Below, piece by piece: positions 35,465 to 48,363 of a stretch of 64,000 nt of DNA (within the stretch, counting starts at the first letter, position 1; each line of letters opens with the position of its first letter). The notes beneath the pieces were generated by a model. It was not told the origin of the DNA, did no database searches, and saw only the letters and a program-made list of their open reading frames with translations. The position numbers and the translations under genes are program-made. This stretch comes from Sphagnum compactum (lineage: Eukaryota > Bryophyta > Sphagnopsida > Sphagnales). Location of the stretch: NCBI GenBank assembly GCA_965153455.1, contig OZ234504.1:10292001-10356000 (forward strand), read 5' to 3'.

Positions 35465-36311
35465 TTCAATAATTTAATTTAAGTAAAATGACTAAATGAA
35501 TACAAGTTGTAGCCAATATCCAAGGCACAAGAGAAGCATTTTCTAGAGGATCCCAAAACCACCAACCCGCCCAACCTAATTCGTGATAGGCCCACCAACT
35601 TCTTAGCAATATGCCTACAATTAATAAAAACCAACATGTCAAAATCCAAATTTAAATTTGTTTCCACCAATCGTATTTTGGGCCAAAGACTATTTTTTTG
35701 TGCCATGAGTCTAACCAAAATGCAAAGACATATTGTTTGCTTTATGAACAACATGCTTTGCTCGCTTTCTTTTCCTAAAAAACTCTTCTAGCCAAAACAA
35801 AAAGGAGGCCACCAAGTGCTGACAAAACACGAGCAAGCTCTTATTGTGTAACAACATAAAAACAAAATTGGAATGGAGAGAATAAGGATTAAATTTAGTT
35901 TTTTTTTATAACTTCATTTACATTTTCATGGGTAATCAACTTGCTCATTACGTGGGCTTCAATTAAGAAAGCACCAAACATTTGATTATTTTTAGCTTTG
36001 CCCTCCTTTTGCATCAACAAATAGAGTGCAAAAATAATGTTCATTATTTTGGATAAACATAAACAAAAGCCAATGGCACTAGCAACAAATCTTGCATAAA
36101 TACAAGGGGGATGTATAACTAATATAAGATCTTGTAAAACATGATTTAATTCTACAAGTGATTTAGTACAAATAAATGAAATTCGCACAAAAGGATTACA
36201 ACTTGCTAATAAGAAAATCAGAAAAGAAAAAAACAATGCCCATGTTAATTTGTCGTTCATCAATAAACAAAATCTTATCTTTTGCAAGTAATTCATCATC
36301 ATATTTGTCAC
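35465..36311 (-). pseudogene. ccmFN: Mitochondrial ccmFN internal part (nuclear copy)
   Basis: The 138-codon upper fragment contains [18 protein letters not shown] and [17 protein letters not shown] and [15 protein letters not shown], matching the CcmFN heme-lyase subunit. Further down at about 35590-35515 is the tryptophan-rich heme-handling motif [18 protein letters not shown], followed by [10 protein letters not shown]. Stops and frame breaks between 35895 and 35600 and after 35465 make it a pseudogene. The order ccmFN then ccmFC on one strand suggests one linked mitochondrial fragment. The N-terminal part of ccmFN is not recognisable. Confidence 0.85.
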
Positions 36312-39300
36312 AAAAAATATATATTTATGAAGGTAAGTTAAAGTATAAATAAGTAAAAAAAGTTACAATTTCTTAAATATTACATGTTATAAATATATAT
36401 ATAAGAAAAACCCCTTTATAAATTTGGAAAAATATATAGTTATTACTAATTTTGTGTGGGCCTTACATAGGAAAAAAAGGTTGTTTATTGTAAACAAAAG
36501 GTGATTAAATTGTCACTTGATGTTGAATTGAAATAATCAATGGTTGTCTAGTCCTTGGACAACCTTCTAGACAATGAGTTAAAAATGAAATGGTAAAAGT
36601 AAAACAATGGAAAATTCCATTGGGACAACAAATCATAATCTTATATATGAAGTGGGTGGTCCTATATAAAAATATTTACAATTAGTATTATCAAGTATAT
36701 TTAATGGAGGGCCTTAAGGTTTCATTATGAGATTGAAAGAGGTTTTGTATTTACTTTCTTGTATTTATGATAAAAACTAATCACTTTTAAACTAGAGTTT
36801 AGAACATTAAATTTTCCATGGATACTTTATCACACTTGCATCCAAAATGAAGGTTTGTATCAAAACTAGAAGTTGAACAAGAATGGTGTCACCTTCACTT
36901 GATTAAGTTTTTTAAAAATGTTAATATGAATTTGGGTCAAAGCAAGATAAAATAAACACAAGTTTAAGGTGGCTTTTCACTTAATTCATGTGTCATTCGT
37001 ATGATTATAATAAAATAACATCAAATTGGCTGAAAGTATGTGTCAAGTACCATCCATGCCTTCTATTAAATTTATAAAATTCTAGTTCCTAATATTAAAC
37101 CAAATGAACCTAAAATGCAAATGAAAACATGCTTGAAATCGACTTGTTAATATGTGTTGAAATGTATTTTTAGGTTAGAAAACTTAATAAAAATATAGAT
37201 GTACTTAGGATATCAAGATCATCATAGATTCAAGGACATCATAAAATTTTATTGTTATTATTATTACAACCTATTTGACACCTACTTGAAATAAAAATCC
37301 ACATAGCAAAAATAGAATTCACAATAGACTACATTTTTGAAAGTTATTTGAAACTTATTGTTACAATGTGAATTTTGAAAATTAATGTACAATATACCAT
37401 AAATACGTTCAAAGGAGCCAACAAAATTACTTTATAAAATGACCATGTTCTTTTTTTAATGTTTTTCACTTTTTCATATCAAAGAATTTTTTAATGAAAT
37501 ATTTTTCAACTTTCTATTAATAATACATATAGTTGCCCCTATATATTATCTGTTGTCTTAGTCATTGTTAAATAAATAAGAATTTTTCAAAGTGTCCAGA
37601 TTGTGTGTTTTAATAAAAAAATTATCATAATTTTGAATCATACCAAAATATGTAAATTACTTTAGGCTTTTTTCTTGTATCATAAATTTTTTTTTAAAAA
37701 AAATGTCATGTACATTACACCCCATTTACATGTGTAAAGGATTCTTGAAATTTTGAGATTTGGAGACATACTTTGAATTGTTTTTAGATTTAAATTCCAT
37801 AAATTTGTAATGTGAATGATTTTTGAGTGTGGGTAGTAGGTTACAATCATCTACATTTTTTTACCATGAAAGATTGTTAAAAGAGTCCTTTAGCTAATCT
37901 TTTGTAAAATTGATTGTTTGATGCAATTATTATTCATGTCAAAAGTCGACAACTAAAACCAAAACCCAAAATTAAATTTAAGCAAATTTTTATTTGAATT
38001 CCTCAACATATATTAGTCATTTAACACAACTTGGAATGATTAACATAATTTTAAAATGTCAAAACAAATTTATATATATATTACAAATTTCAGTACTATT
38101 TGAAATCATTTTTGGCTCCTTTGAACATATTTTTACCCAATAGTGAAAAATTATTTTATCTTTGACTATTCAACTTAAAAATTCAACAGTTTTATGATGG
38201 ACTTTATTGCTATTTTATATCTACTGGCATTCAATTTTGACAAAGTACTTCAAATGTCACTATATCTTGCTTACACCCGTTGGTGAAAATGGATGTCATA
38301 TAGAAACCATTTTGATGTCAATGAAATCAAAATTGACTTGCATTAGTTGAATCCCTCCATCTGATTCCACATTCAAAGATTGATTGAAATGTGCACAAGC
38401 CACTTTAATTGTTCAATAAACAACATGGATTTTTTCATTTGAGAAAGAATATATATTTATTCCTTTCGTTTTTGTGATCCAATTGTAGTAGTCAATTGTA
38501 GTGATTCAATATATACGTAGTCATGATGTTGTAATCTTGTGACAGATTGTGACACATTAGTCCTTTCAAGGTTGAGACATTGTGACCTTTATATTTCAAC
38601 CATGTCACAATACTATTGGCTATAACATTTTTATCTTATTGTTGGATGATAGGCCTTGCAAAATCTATTTTCCCTAGTCAAAAGACCATGAACTTTGAGT
38701 CTCATTTGTGCTTAAGGCCCACTTTAGATGGGGTTTGAGGTCCAAATTTGTAGGAACCAATTTGGCCTCATTTGAAGCAAATTGAATCCTTGAATTGGAC
38801 CTTGACTTGCATCTTAGTTTTTCAAATCATGACCTTTCCTTTTTAGCTCTTTTTTTTGGTCTGAACCAATCGATTTTCCCTCCAAAATGGTGCTACATAG
38901 ATTTAGCCTCTATTTGTTGCTTTTTGGTCTTGGAACCTCATCAAAAGGCCATGAGTCCAATTTATAGCTCTCATCCAATAATATTGTTCTATTTCATTGG
39001 ACCTTAGACCATGGATCCTCATCTAAAGTGGCCCTAGAACTCAATGTGTAGGTGCAAGGTGTGCATGAAATACTTGTATTATTTCCAATTCTTGGTCATT
39101 TGCCTTGCCTTTCATGATGTTAATATGAATTCAAAATATGTGTATTAACTTGCAAGGATGGATCAAATCAATCCCATTTCCACAACAATCAAACTTCTTC
39201 CAACAGGCATAGAGTTATTTAAATCCTTTTGAAGTTACTTTGTATATTCGTATAAAAGTTTTATTTTGCATCCTTCCTCAAGTCTTTCATATAAAGTATT

Positions 39301-40990
39301 CAAGAGAATGGTGATACCCTATTTCCGCCATCACCGCCAGAAACTAAAATGGATTTGTGAATTCTACAATATTCTCAAGTTGTCATGAGTTTGGTCCAAA
39401 GTGTTTCCATCCAACATCTTCAATTATTTCTCAAATGTTTTTGAAGTATCTATACTTGTTAGTGGGTGCTCCTCTTGCCAACCATGAAGCACTTCTTGCT
39501 TACCAAGAACCAAAACAATGTGCTCATACACATCAAGACACTAAAATGTCAATATATTCTTCTTATTAGTGTAAATCCAGCTATGGTTTGTGCCAAACAA
39601 TTATCACCATAGTATTTTCATAATTCTCTATGGGTCACAAGTTTTTCTCTGTCCCATCCACTCTTGCACCCAAGTAGGGTAGTACAAAGTTGTTCTCCGT
39701 GTAAAAATGTCTACAAGGTGGCAAGGGAGTGTACCCATGTAGACAAACCTTGCTGCTTGGCCACAATCACCATCCTCTTGCCAACAGACTAACATGTGCA
39801 CATCCATTGTTGGGTTCATCTCAAAAATAACAACTCCTTATCAGATTTTCTTGCCTACTACTTTAGTGACATGTTAGTCTTCAAGGCAATTGGTACTTCA
39901 ATGTTTATTATCAATATTTTTAGATCTGCAAATGTACATGATGTCACCACCTAGATATTTGGAGGGTGATGCTTTGGAGGTTGGCAGCTAGTCATTTGAA
40001 GTGAAATTTGTGATGAACAAAAATCAGATTGATTGTTGTGTGTCGTGGCATATAGATGCATGTGTATTTGCATTTTGTTACCTTGATGCACATCATGTTG
40101 CAAGAATCAAGGTCCACACCTTGGGATCTAAGTTACAGCGATTTTCGTATTTCCTCATATTGATCCCTTTTAAAACATAGATTTTCTTCTTCGTTCCTCT
40201 CTGTGATTTCTATGCTATGTTAGGCAGGTCTTTTTTTCTGGAGGCATATCAATTGTCAAATTAGATCACTGTTGATCAATTTTGGTCCTATAAACTTTGG
40301 AGAAGTCCTCAGATGGAAATATCATCAACTACAAAGAAAAGCTCAGGCTGATTAATGATATGAAAGACCCTTTCAAAAATATGTCGTTTCCAGTGTCCCA
40401 AACATGCCCAAGGTCTTGACCTTAAGTCTAAAAGTCAGAAGTCCTGAAACTGTTAGAACAGAGGGCTCTAACAATAACAATGGTGTCTGTTTCCCTAAGA
40501 ACTTAAGTTACCCTGCTGCACTAAGCTTTGCACAAAATTACAATTGAAAGCAGGCTTTTAAGGTGGAGCAATTCCAGTTCACCTAAAGCGATATAGCTTT
40601 ACAGAAGGCCATACTGAAGTGATACCTTGAGTTTTCTGGAGTCCCAAGGACAAGAAAAGGGGTTTAACACATCAAACTATTTTCCTTTGGAAGGGACCCA
40701 AAAGGAAGTACTTGAATTTGGTCTCTTATGGTTTTTTTTTTCCCCAAGTGTAAATCATGGATGATATAGTCCATCTAGTTGAACAAACTGACTGCCAAAA
40801 GCAGGTATCAGAACAGACAATCAATCAAATATGGGTTGTACATTCCAACTTATTTCCTCAGTTACATCCGATCTCGGTATTGGTGGTTTGTTGGTTCTAG
40901 AGGGTTTTTCTGACATTTTGGATCAAAAAACATGCCTTAAATCTTTGCTCCAATGACAAGATGCCACACAGCAGTGATGTATTAGCAATT
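36312..40990. other. Gene-free AT-rich region downstream of CER3
   Basis: No gene recognised. Short frames at 38795-39007 and 39357-39569 are not assignable. Some of this may be further decayed mitochondrial DNA next to the ccm fragments, but nothing shows that directly. From about 39900 the composition gradually becomes less AT-rich towards the CER3 gene. Confidence 0.4.
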
Positions 40991-41007
40991 AACATGACCC
41001 AATGCCG

Positions 41008-41013
41008 TTTATT
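41008..41013 (-). terminator. Possible polyadenylation signal of CER3
   Basis: AATAAA on the minus strand begins 27 bases after the CER3 stop codon. The position is somewhat close to the stop for a cleavage signal and the match could be chance. Confidence 0.3.
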
Positions 41014-41039
41014 TGTTGAGGAAAAACCGATTGACTTTC

Positions 41040-44000
41040 TTAAGTGACGGAAGAGAAGCCATGCTTCATAGCTGCTTCCCACACCACATCAATGCGGTCA
41101 ACATCGATGGCTCCCACCTCATGATGTTTCCATCCCTCTAATGCATGCACTAGCCCTCCTGCATGGCATGCATGCACTGCTCTCCTTGGCATCATCACCT
41201 GCAGTCAAAAGACCCAATGATGTATACACATCAGCTTTAAGCATCACATGATTCAAGATCAAGCTCCTCCAGAAGTTTGAAGTACTAGCATTGAAACTGT
41301 GGTAGCTAGGGTAGATAGGTCGGTAAGTGAACACTTAAGAACTCAAAGGAGATCCGCACACATTGTTCCTCTCCTTCTGAAGCTCAAAGAACATTTGTTG
41401 CCCTCCAACGCTGCAAAAATTGCTCAATTCGGTAAAGCAATGGGGAAGATATGGGGTGTTACGTGTAAAGGGGTTCGGTATTTGATGATAGATGAATTTC
41501 GAGCTTAAAATCATTGATGGTTCCATATTTGCCTCTCGAATACAAAGAAGTTTTGTAAAGCCATAGTTGGAAAACCCATCAGGTTTTTAATCACTCAAAA
41601 TGGACTAAAAATGAGGAAGATATGGAGCTGGAACTAGAGAGGGGTCTAGAGCTATTTTTTCAAAAAAATTGAAGCAAACTAGCACTCATTTTCTTCCTGT
41701 GTTTTCTGCGTTGCTTGTTTACTTCTGACGCTGAAAGAACTCTCCAATTTGCATGTCCAAAGACAAAAAAATTGCTCAATATGGTTAAGGAATGAGGAAA
41801 ATATTGGAAAGTGTTTGGTGATGGGTACATGTTCAGTGATGAGCAGTTCTACCCTAGTAGACTCATAATTTTTCCACTAGAGAAGAAAAATTCCTGGTTT
41901 GGAGGTTTTTAGTTTGGAGGCACTGTTGAAACCAGTGTTGGTAAAGTATCAACTTTGGTCCCTGGTATTGAGAGCTTTTCAAGGCTTTCATACCAGCTTC
42001 ATCCTGGTTTTGGGTTCGACTGATTTTCAGCTGGCATGCGCAAGATATATACTTGGCATTAAGAGAGGTATGTACAAAGCTTGTAAAGCAGTCCAGACAT
42101 TTCTCTACTGTAGTTGGAGGGCACCTCCTAAAGCAGAATCTGACATCTAGTGAACATCAGTGCCTTCAGTTCTTTTGTAGGGAGTTTTGATCTTTGTGAG
42201 GTATCTCCAGTATTTTTAGAGCATACTTTTTCTTTTCGCATCATGCTTTATGTCCAGTAAGGCCCTCAGTCAAGGGAATTACCAGGAGCAGGCCCAGGCT
42301 TGGCTCCCACCTCGTTGGGGTAATGCCCTTGACTGGACCTGAGATACTGCCTGGTATTGCCTCAGGTCATACCAGCCTGGTAGGGTCTTTGCTACCAGTG
42401 ATGATACCAGTGTTGATACCAGGTGCAAGCCTTATATACCAGACCCAATAGATTGTTTGAAATTTGAAATGTACGGGAAAGAATAAACATGGGAAGGAAT
42501 CTGGCATACCTCACAGGTATGGATACCAATTGTTTGCTTGGGGAGGATCATGCCAGCAACTGGTGCATAGGTGCAGTCCTTGCGAATCTCTCTGACAGCA
42601 GGCACTACAAATTGGTGGAAGTTTGTTCCAGGGGGAGCCCATCGCTGGTCTGCATTCAACGTCCATTTGCCGAACAACCATGTCTGTTGATGAAAACATT
42701 TCACACATGAGTAATAAAGAAAACTATGTATTTTGGAATGCTGACAATGGGTGCCATTGAATCCTTCTATGGAAACCTTGAAAAGGCTTCTGCAAATGGT
42801 GTACAGAAGAAAAGTTGTCAGACTTGACTTCTTAAATAATGCTTGCAGTGGGTGATTCAAAGATCAAAATTGGGTAAAACCTTTAAACCCACACAAAGAG
42901 CATCTACCATTAGAAATGATGGAGAGAGGAAGTGATACCTTGCAGTTTTGGCCAGCTTGAAACTTGGTGACTCGGATGAGGTTGTGTCTAACATCATGGG
43001 ATGCCTCTGCTACGATTTTGTCAAAACGCTCCTTTGACTTTGTAAGCATCTGCAGACCAACTCAGAGATACCACCAAGTTCTCAGTCATCCAGTGTGCAT
43101 GAATGAAGTTGTCCAAAAGTTTGGAGTTTCTTAATCATTGTACTATACACCTCTCACAACCCCAAAATGCAGTGTGCAATTAAGAGTAACCTCCTAATGC
43201 ATATTGCCAAAGTCTATTCTCTCGGAGCCTTGAGTTTTTGGATTTAGCAGAAGTTTTGATAGGAAGCTCACCAACACACGCACACCACGTCTGCAGAGGT
43301 AAAGAGCAATGGCTCTTCCTAGCTTGGAGGTTGATCCTGTCATGAAAACTTCCTTCACATTTGTGGGCAGCTGTTTGATGATCACTGCAGCTGTGAGGGT
43401 GTTGCCATGCACCACTCGCACCCTCAAATCCTTGTGCTTTTCCACGAACAACGCACCTCCTCCATTTAATTCCTCATTCTGTAAAAGCCCAAATAATTTG
43501 GATGCCAACCTTTAACCCTCAACCCTAGTAAGGCCTGCACGAGTTACCATTACAGTTGAATTCCTGAATTAACAAGAGGAAAGGTAGGTAGGTGCAACTG
43601 AGTACATCTGGTAGCACTAATCAAAACCCTTTTGAAACATGACGAGGAATTTACCTTGTTGAGAGCTGCTAGGCTAATAACCTTGACTCCTAGAGTATCA
43701 GCATTCAGAATAGCTTTCTCAATGTGCTTGTTGATGTTGTCCTTATAGAATGGCAAGAAATACTGCAGTTTGCCAAAAACACAGCAACTCAATGAATTAA
43801 TTAACTTAGCTCTCTTGCACACAATTGCTAGGGTACAAAACATACTAGTCTAAGCCCTTATTCAGATGGAAGATTTGTTTTCAGGAAATTGGCAATTAGC
43901 TTGATAAGGCTTGAGGTTAACCTCTTTGGTTTTCTCCTGCAAGAAATTGTCAAAAAGAAAAATTATAGTTCACTGACATACATCAGACAATAACACCTGG

Positions 44001-47000
44001 TGGGACCACACCAGCCTTTTTTCCCTGGCAATATTTTCCCAAAAGGTGAGATTAATAATTAAAAATTTGTAAATGAAGTGATTTTTGGGGGTTTAAAGTG
44101 CCAGAAGTCAGGGGGAAAAAAATTCGCAAGAGTTCAGTATTTGGTTCCAATAATAGCCAAAAATATGAACACAGGATTCACATTTTGTACATTCATATCT
44201 AGTTTATAGCCAGATGTGGTTAAATCTTGCTATCAATGATGATCACCCCTTTGGCTACTCCACAAAAATCATAACAAAAAACACTGGACTGCACAACTTT
44301 TCTTGACAACTGGGCATAGTTCTTGATGCTGCCAAATTGACAATATATGGAGAGGTTTGGGTCAAAGTACCTGAAATCCATGTCGGGGAATGACCCAAGT
44401 TACACAGTTCAAATTGTCAAGCATATACCGATATGCCACAAAGGTTTGTGCCCAAGTCCAGAAGATGAAGAGACAAAAGAGAGTCGGTAGCCACATTAAA
44501 CGGATAAACCAATGAGGAGTGAATGGGTGAGCAGCCAAAGTGCGGATGCAGAATGAGACATGCAGAGATGTCAACACATCAATGCAGTGTGCCAAGAAAA
44601 CAAAGTCAGGAACCTCCTCCTCCTTTCCTGCACAGTTTACAAGAACAGAAGAAAATGTGCTCTTGCCTCAATTATGAGCAGTACTAAATTATGAAACAAA
44701 AGTTCAAATCCTGCAACCTGGAACCTCCAGTATTCTGGACCCACTGCATTATGGCTCTCCTAGGCCTGTTGCAGAGTAACAAAGGAACAAAAACAACAAC
44801 AACAAGGTTTAGGTAATGGGTGTGCTCATACCTTTTCGGAGGGAGGCATAGAATGGGAGTGTATTGGGATGGACTGTGCCACCCAGATAATCATACAGTG
44901 GCATGAAGAGGCAGAAATTGTAATGCAGCTCTGTGTGGTGGAGAGAATGGTACCTGCACTCAACCCCACACAACAGTCCATACCCCTCAGATGGCCGGTA
45001 TTCATGTTCTCACAAGTGCCTACTATGGTCCAAAAAGTGATTGTTGACATGACTGTAGGGTTAGTCATGTGGGCAAGTTTCTGAATGGTGGTGACATGAG
45101 GCGCTTCCTAGTTGCCCTAGAACAAAACACAATTGGACCAATATCTCAGAGTGGGGGCATGTGTTATGGTAGGACCACATACGAGGGTGTGTACAGCAGG
45201 TACTTGGCAGCAGGGAACAATTGGAAGACCCTTGCTGGAACAAACTCACAGTTGCAGTGGCCCATGCACTTGAGGAAGTCAAAGGTGAGTAAATAGATGT
45301 ATATCATACTGATAGATGCACCTCCAAGCATTACCGTGCCCACCATAGCCAACCCAATCAGCCCTGTCTGCAGAACCTGCTCCAACATTGTTGTAACACT
45401 TCCTGCAATTTTTATTCTCAGAAACTTGAGATCAATACACTCAGAAAGTTGAGATCAGTCCCCCAATTGTCCTTGATTATAGAACCCACTAAGAACCTTT
45501 ACCCCCAAAAGCTGAAACTCCAGAAATTCAAAACATCCAAAAGCACAACCTACAGTAAGTCCCTGTCTTGTGGACTACAAGTTCCACATGAAAGCTAATT
45601 TAGTGAAATTTGAAATAAGTAAAAATTTTCCAATCTACAATCTTCTGTTGTCAATTTATTAGACACTTGAATGATTGAGAATTAATCAAACGGAAAAAAA
45701 TCTGGCAACTGTCTGCAGACTTAAGTCATGTTTCTCCATAATTTCTCTTCTTTTCTCAAGATTCTTGAGTTTAATGCCCTGCTCCAGATGAGAACTTGGA
45801 AACTTCAGAGAAACATGCAAATGCAAAAGTCATTACCAACAATCAACCCATAGTTAGGGAGATCAGTCTACTACTACTGCATTAGGTCTGAACACAGTTG
45901 ACATGAACTGGTTTACATCTGCAACTCCCAATCAATTGGGTCTGGAGTAAAGCAACTGACCAGTAGGTGGTTCAATGACAACAGACAGGTGATGCAGGGA
46001 GTGATAGCGCTGGAAGAGTGGTTCTGAATGGAAAGCTCTATGCATCCAGTAGTAGAGAAACTCTACCGGACCCGTGTGAAGCAGGAAGAGGATCACGAGT
46101 CCCCTCATGTTCCACATGGGTAGATTGCTGAATCCTGGAATCCATGAGTGTGCTGCCAATAGCAACAGCAGTTGTAGTAACATGTGGTTATCTCTGCATC
46201 ATCCCAGCACCCAACACACATTGTGAACCATTAACATAATATCATTCATGCCTCAAATTTGGCATTTCACCAATTGTTGCAAATAATTCCAAAATTCAAA
46301 GAAGAGCATGGTGCTAATCTGGTTTCAGGTATACATAGCTTGTGCATATAACGGTTAACATCATTTCAGGTCACCCAAATAAAAAAAAGGAAAAATAAAA
46401 TAAAATTAATGCTGCTGTATGGTCAAGATCATTTTCGGTCATTTGAGATAATTATTAGCCACTCTAGATGAGTACTCTTATGAATATCCTCTATAGACCC
46501 TAACCTTCCTTCCTTTGCATCATCTCCTTACAAGATGACCTCACCAATTCTTCATCAGAAAACTTGCCACTCGCTGCAAAAGAAAAAAGAACTTTACAAC
46601 TTCAAGCAGGTGGCCCAATTCTAACCAGTACTGAAAGACAAAAAGCATGATAGAATCTCTTAATTAATCTCAACTCTCAAGTGCCTAATTAAGAACTAGG
46701 AGGTGATTTCTCATATGATTTCCAATAGGTTCAGACATTGTGCATGTTCTTTTTAACTGATGGGATTTCCATTGATCATTCAGGTTGACAGTTCTAGTAG
46801 TGACAGAAATTGAGGTATATTCACTTTCTTTTAAGTTATCTGCAAAGTATACCCCTGTTGGGCACCAGTTTGGGTGCTTATTTGGACCTTAGTTTACCCC
46901 CATTTCATGCCCAGTTGGAGGTTACCTGTATATTCAGTCAACGAGAGTTATCACCAAGCAGCTAAAGTAAACATCAAAATTCTGCAAACTGGGGAGTTTC

Positions 47001-48363
47001 ACTAACAGCTAAAAATGAGCACCAAATTCTGAAAACTGAGGAGTTTCGCTGTCTGAGGTAATAATTGACCAGTGTACAGGTTCCAAAGCAATTTTTGTGG
47101 AACTCTAGATCTCTTTGTAGAGATCCATTACTCACAAAAAACTTTTTTGGTGTTCCCTGAAGCGCAAAGAGTGGAAACTTCTAACAAATTGAAGTTGAAT
47201 TAGCAAACACAGGGAAACCCTTCATTGGAATTGTGGGACCAATATTTCAATCTTCTCTTCTATTCTTCCTATTGTGAAATAGGGGGATCATTCAATTTTC
47301 CGTTTGTCAAACAAACCATTTCATGTTTGCATCATGGAAATTCAAGTTTTTCTTGAGGGTCGCACAGGGAATTCTAAAAAAGTCTGCTGTGATTGTGATA
47401 TACATCTTGCCTAGGATGAAGGCAGATTGAGTACTGTAGTAGTAGCGCTAACATGGGTGGTTTTTCTTTAGTTTACTGCATGACTCTGTAGAGCATGATC
47501 AGTAGAAGTTTTAAGGAGCTCTTCTGCCTCTTTTCAAAGGAATAGAAATCTCTTGTCAAAAGAGAAGTCCAACGACCAGATCATTCTTGTCCTGATGATG
47601 GCAATCGGTTTGGCTAACATGCAGCAGTGCGAATTGTAAGTAGCATATATGCATGGAATATAATCTGGTGCAGGGTTCGAAGTTCGAGCCCATGATCGAT
47701 CGGTCTAAAGCCATTAATATTACCATAGCTTGCAAGCTAGCTAGCTAGCTAGGCCATGGGCAACGTGTTATGACTAAACTAGTAGTACTAGAGACTGTGT
47801 TTGATGTTACAAAGAGCAGGGCAGAAGAAAGTACGAGTGAAACTCGCGATCCACTTGTTCGAACTCGATGCCACACGCATTGATTTGATGTTTTTTCACC
47901 AGGCAATGCAGGCGTGAGTAGGTTGTCCACAACTGTTGGCAGGAGCAGCGGAGAGCTCCTAGCAACAGCAAGTGATAGCACCAGTTATCGATGTCCTTAG
48001 CTCCCGAGATGAACCCATGGATAGCGTTGGCCACGACTGGAGCCGCAAAAACGTACTGCAAAAACGCATGCATGCAATGCAGCACAAGCCCACTCTTCCT
48101 TAATAAAAAGCTCATGAGCAGCAGATCCTCATCCTGACTACCAAATCGAACTCTGCATTGGATCTCATGATGCAAATGTCCTGGATGGCCATCTGTAAGA
48201 TATGATTTTGATCTGAAGCTAAGGGACCCAGCAGTTAGTTGCCCGAACTATTTAGCTGCAATGTGAGATGATCAGGAGTTAGTTGCCCAAAGGATTGACT
48301 CACCTTGAAGTTACCAAGACGCTCCCAATGCCACTCGAAGAAGATGGGTGTTCGAACGCCCAT
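41040..48363 (-). CDS. CER3: CER3/WAX2-like very-long-chain alkane biosynthesis protein, 11 exons
   Basis: Exons (plus coordinates, gene order): 48304-48363, 47835-48055, 45961-46193, 45183-45402, 44832-44953, 44371-44627, 43655-43762, 43272-43478, 42939-43049, 42510-42683, 41040-41198. All introns are GT-AG, phases agree, and the sum is 1872 bases (623 residues plus TAA). The protein starts [20 protein letters not shown]. The N-terminal membrane half has His clusters HRAFH (145-149), YHSLHH (157-162) and YHSLHH (246-251) of the fatty-acid hydroxylase fold. The HPFAEH motif of CER1 is absent, as in CER3 proteins. The C-terminal WAX2 domain holds [34 protein letters not shown] and [10 protein letters not shown] (591-600). 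CER3 acts in the ER with CER1, turning very-long-chain acyl-CoA into alkanes for the cuticle. Introns hold old repeats but no coding break is seen. Length is close to the Arabidopsis protein (about 630). Intron 2 (46194-47834) is the largest. Confidence 0.93.
41199..42509. other. CER3 intron 10 with CAGTGTTGG/GGTATC repeat
   Basis: This intron is 1.3 kb. From 41933 it holds CAGTGTTGGTAAAGTATC, and from 42340 to 42450 several CCAGGTCATACCAGCC / GATACCAGTGTTGATACCAG motifs. These resemble the ends of the hAT-like family at 2802 and 50334. No matching TSD was found, so a whole element could not be delimited. Confidence 0.45.
43763..44370. repeat. CER3 intron 6 with dispersed repeat fragment
   Basis: About 44070-44290 (TTCATATCTAGTTTATAGCC, then GATGATCACCCCTTTGGC) matches the interior of the TIR element at 59290-59960 (about 59720-59810) and fragments at 57640-57780 and 58400-58460. 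It is therefore a truncated copy of that family sitting in the intron. Confidence 0.55.
46194..47834. other. CER3 intron 2
   Basis: This 1.64-kb intron is bounded by a GTAC donor after codon 93 (GAG TTT CAC TC) and the acceptor GATGCAG. The phase-2 junction recreates a Ser codon. I see no repeat with clear ends. A (TAGC)n run (AGCTAGCTAGCTAGC) lies near 47738. Confidence 0.55.

Noticed and set aside
36312-40990. Extension of the mitochondrial insertion
   Set aside because: No mitochondrial gene could be recognised here; adjacency alone is not enough.
45183-45402. Loss of a catalytic HPFAEH motif in the wax gene
   Set aside because: That motif belongs to CER1; CER3 proteins normally lack it, so this is a family feature and not damage.
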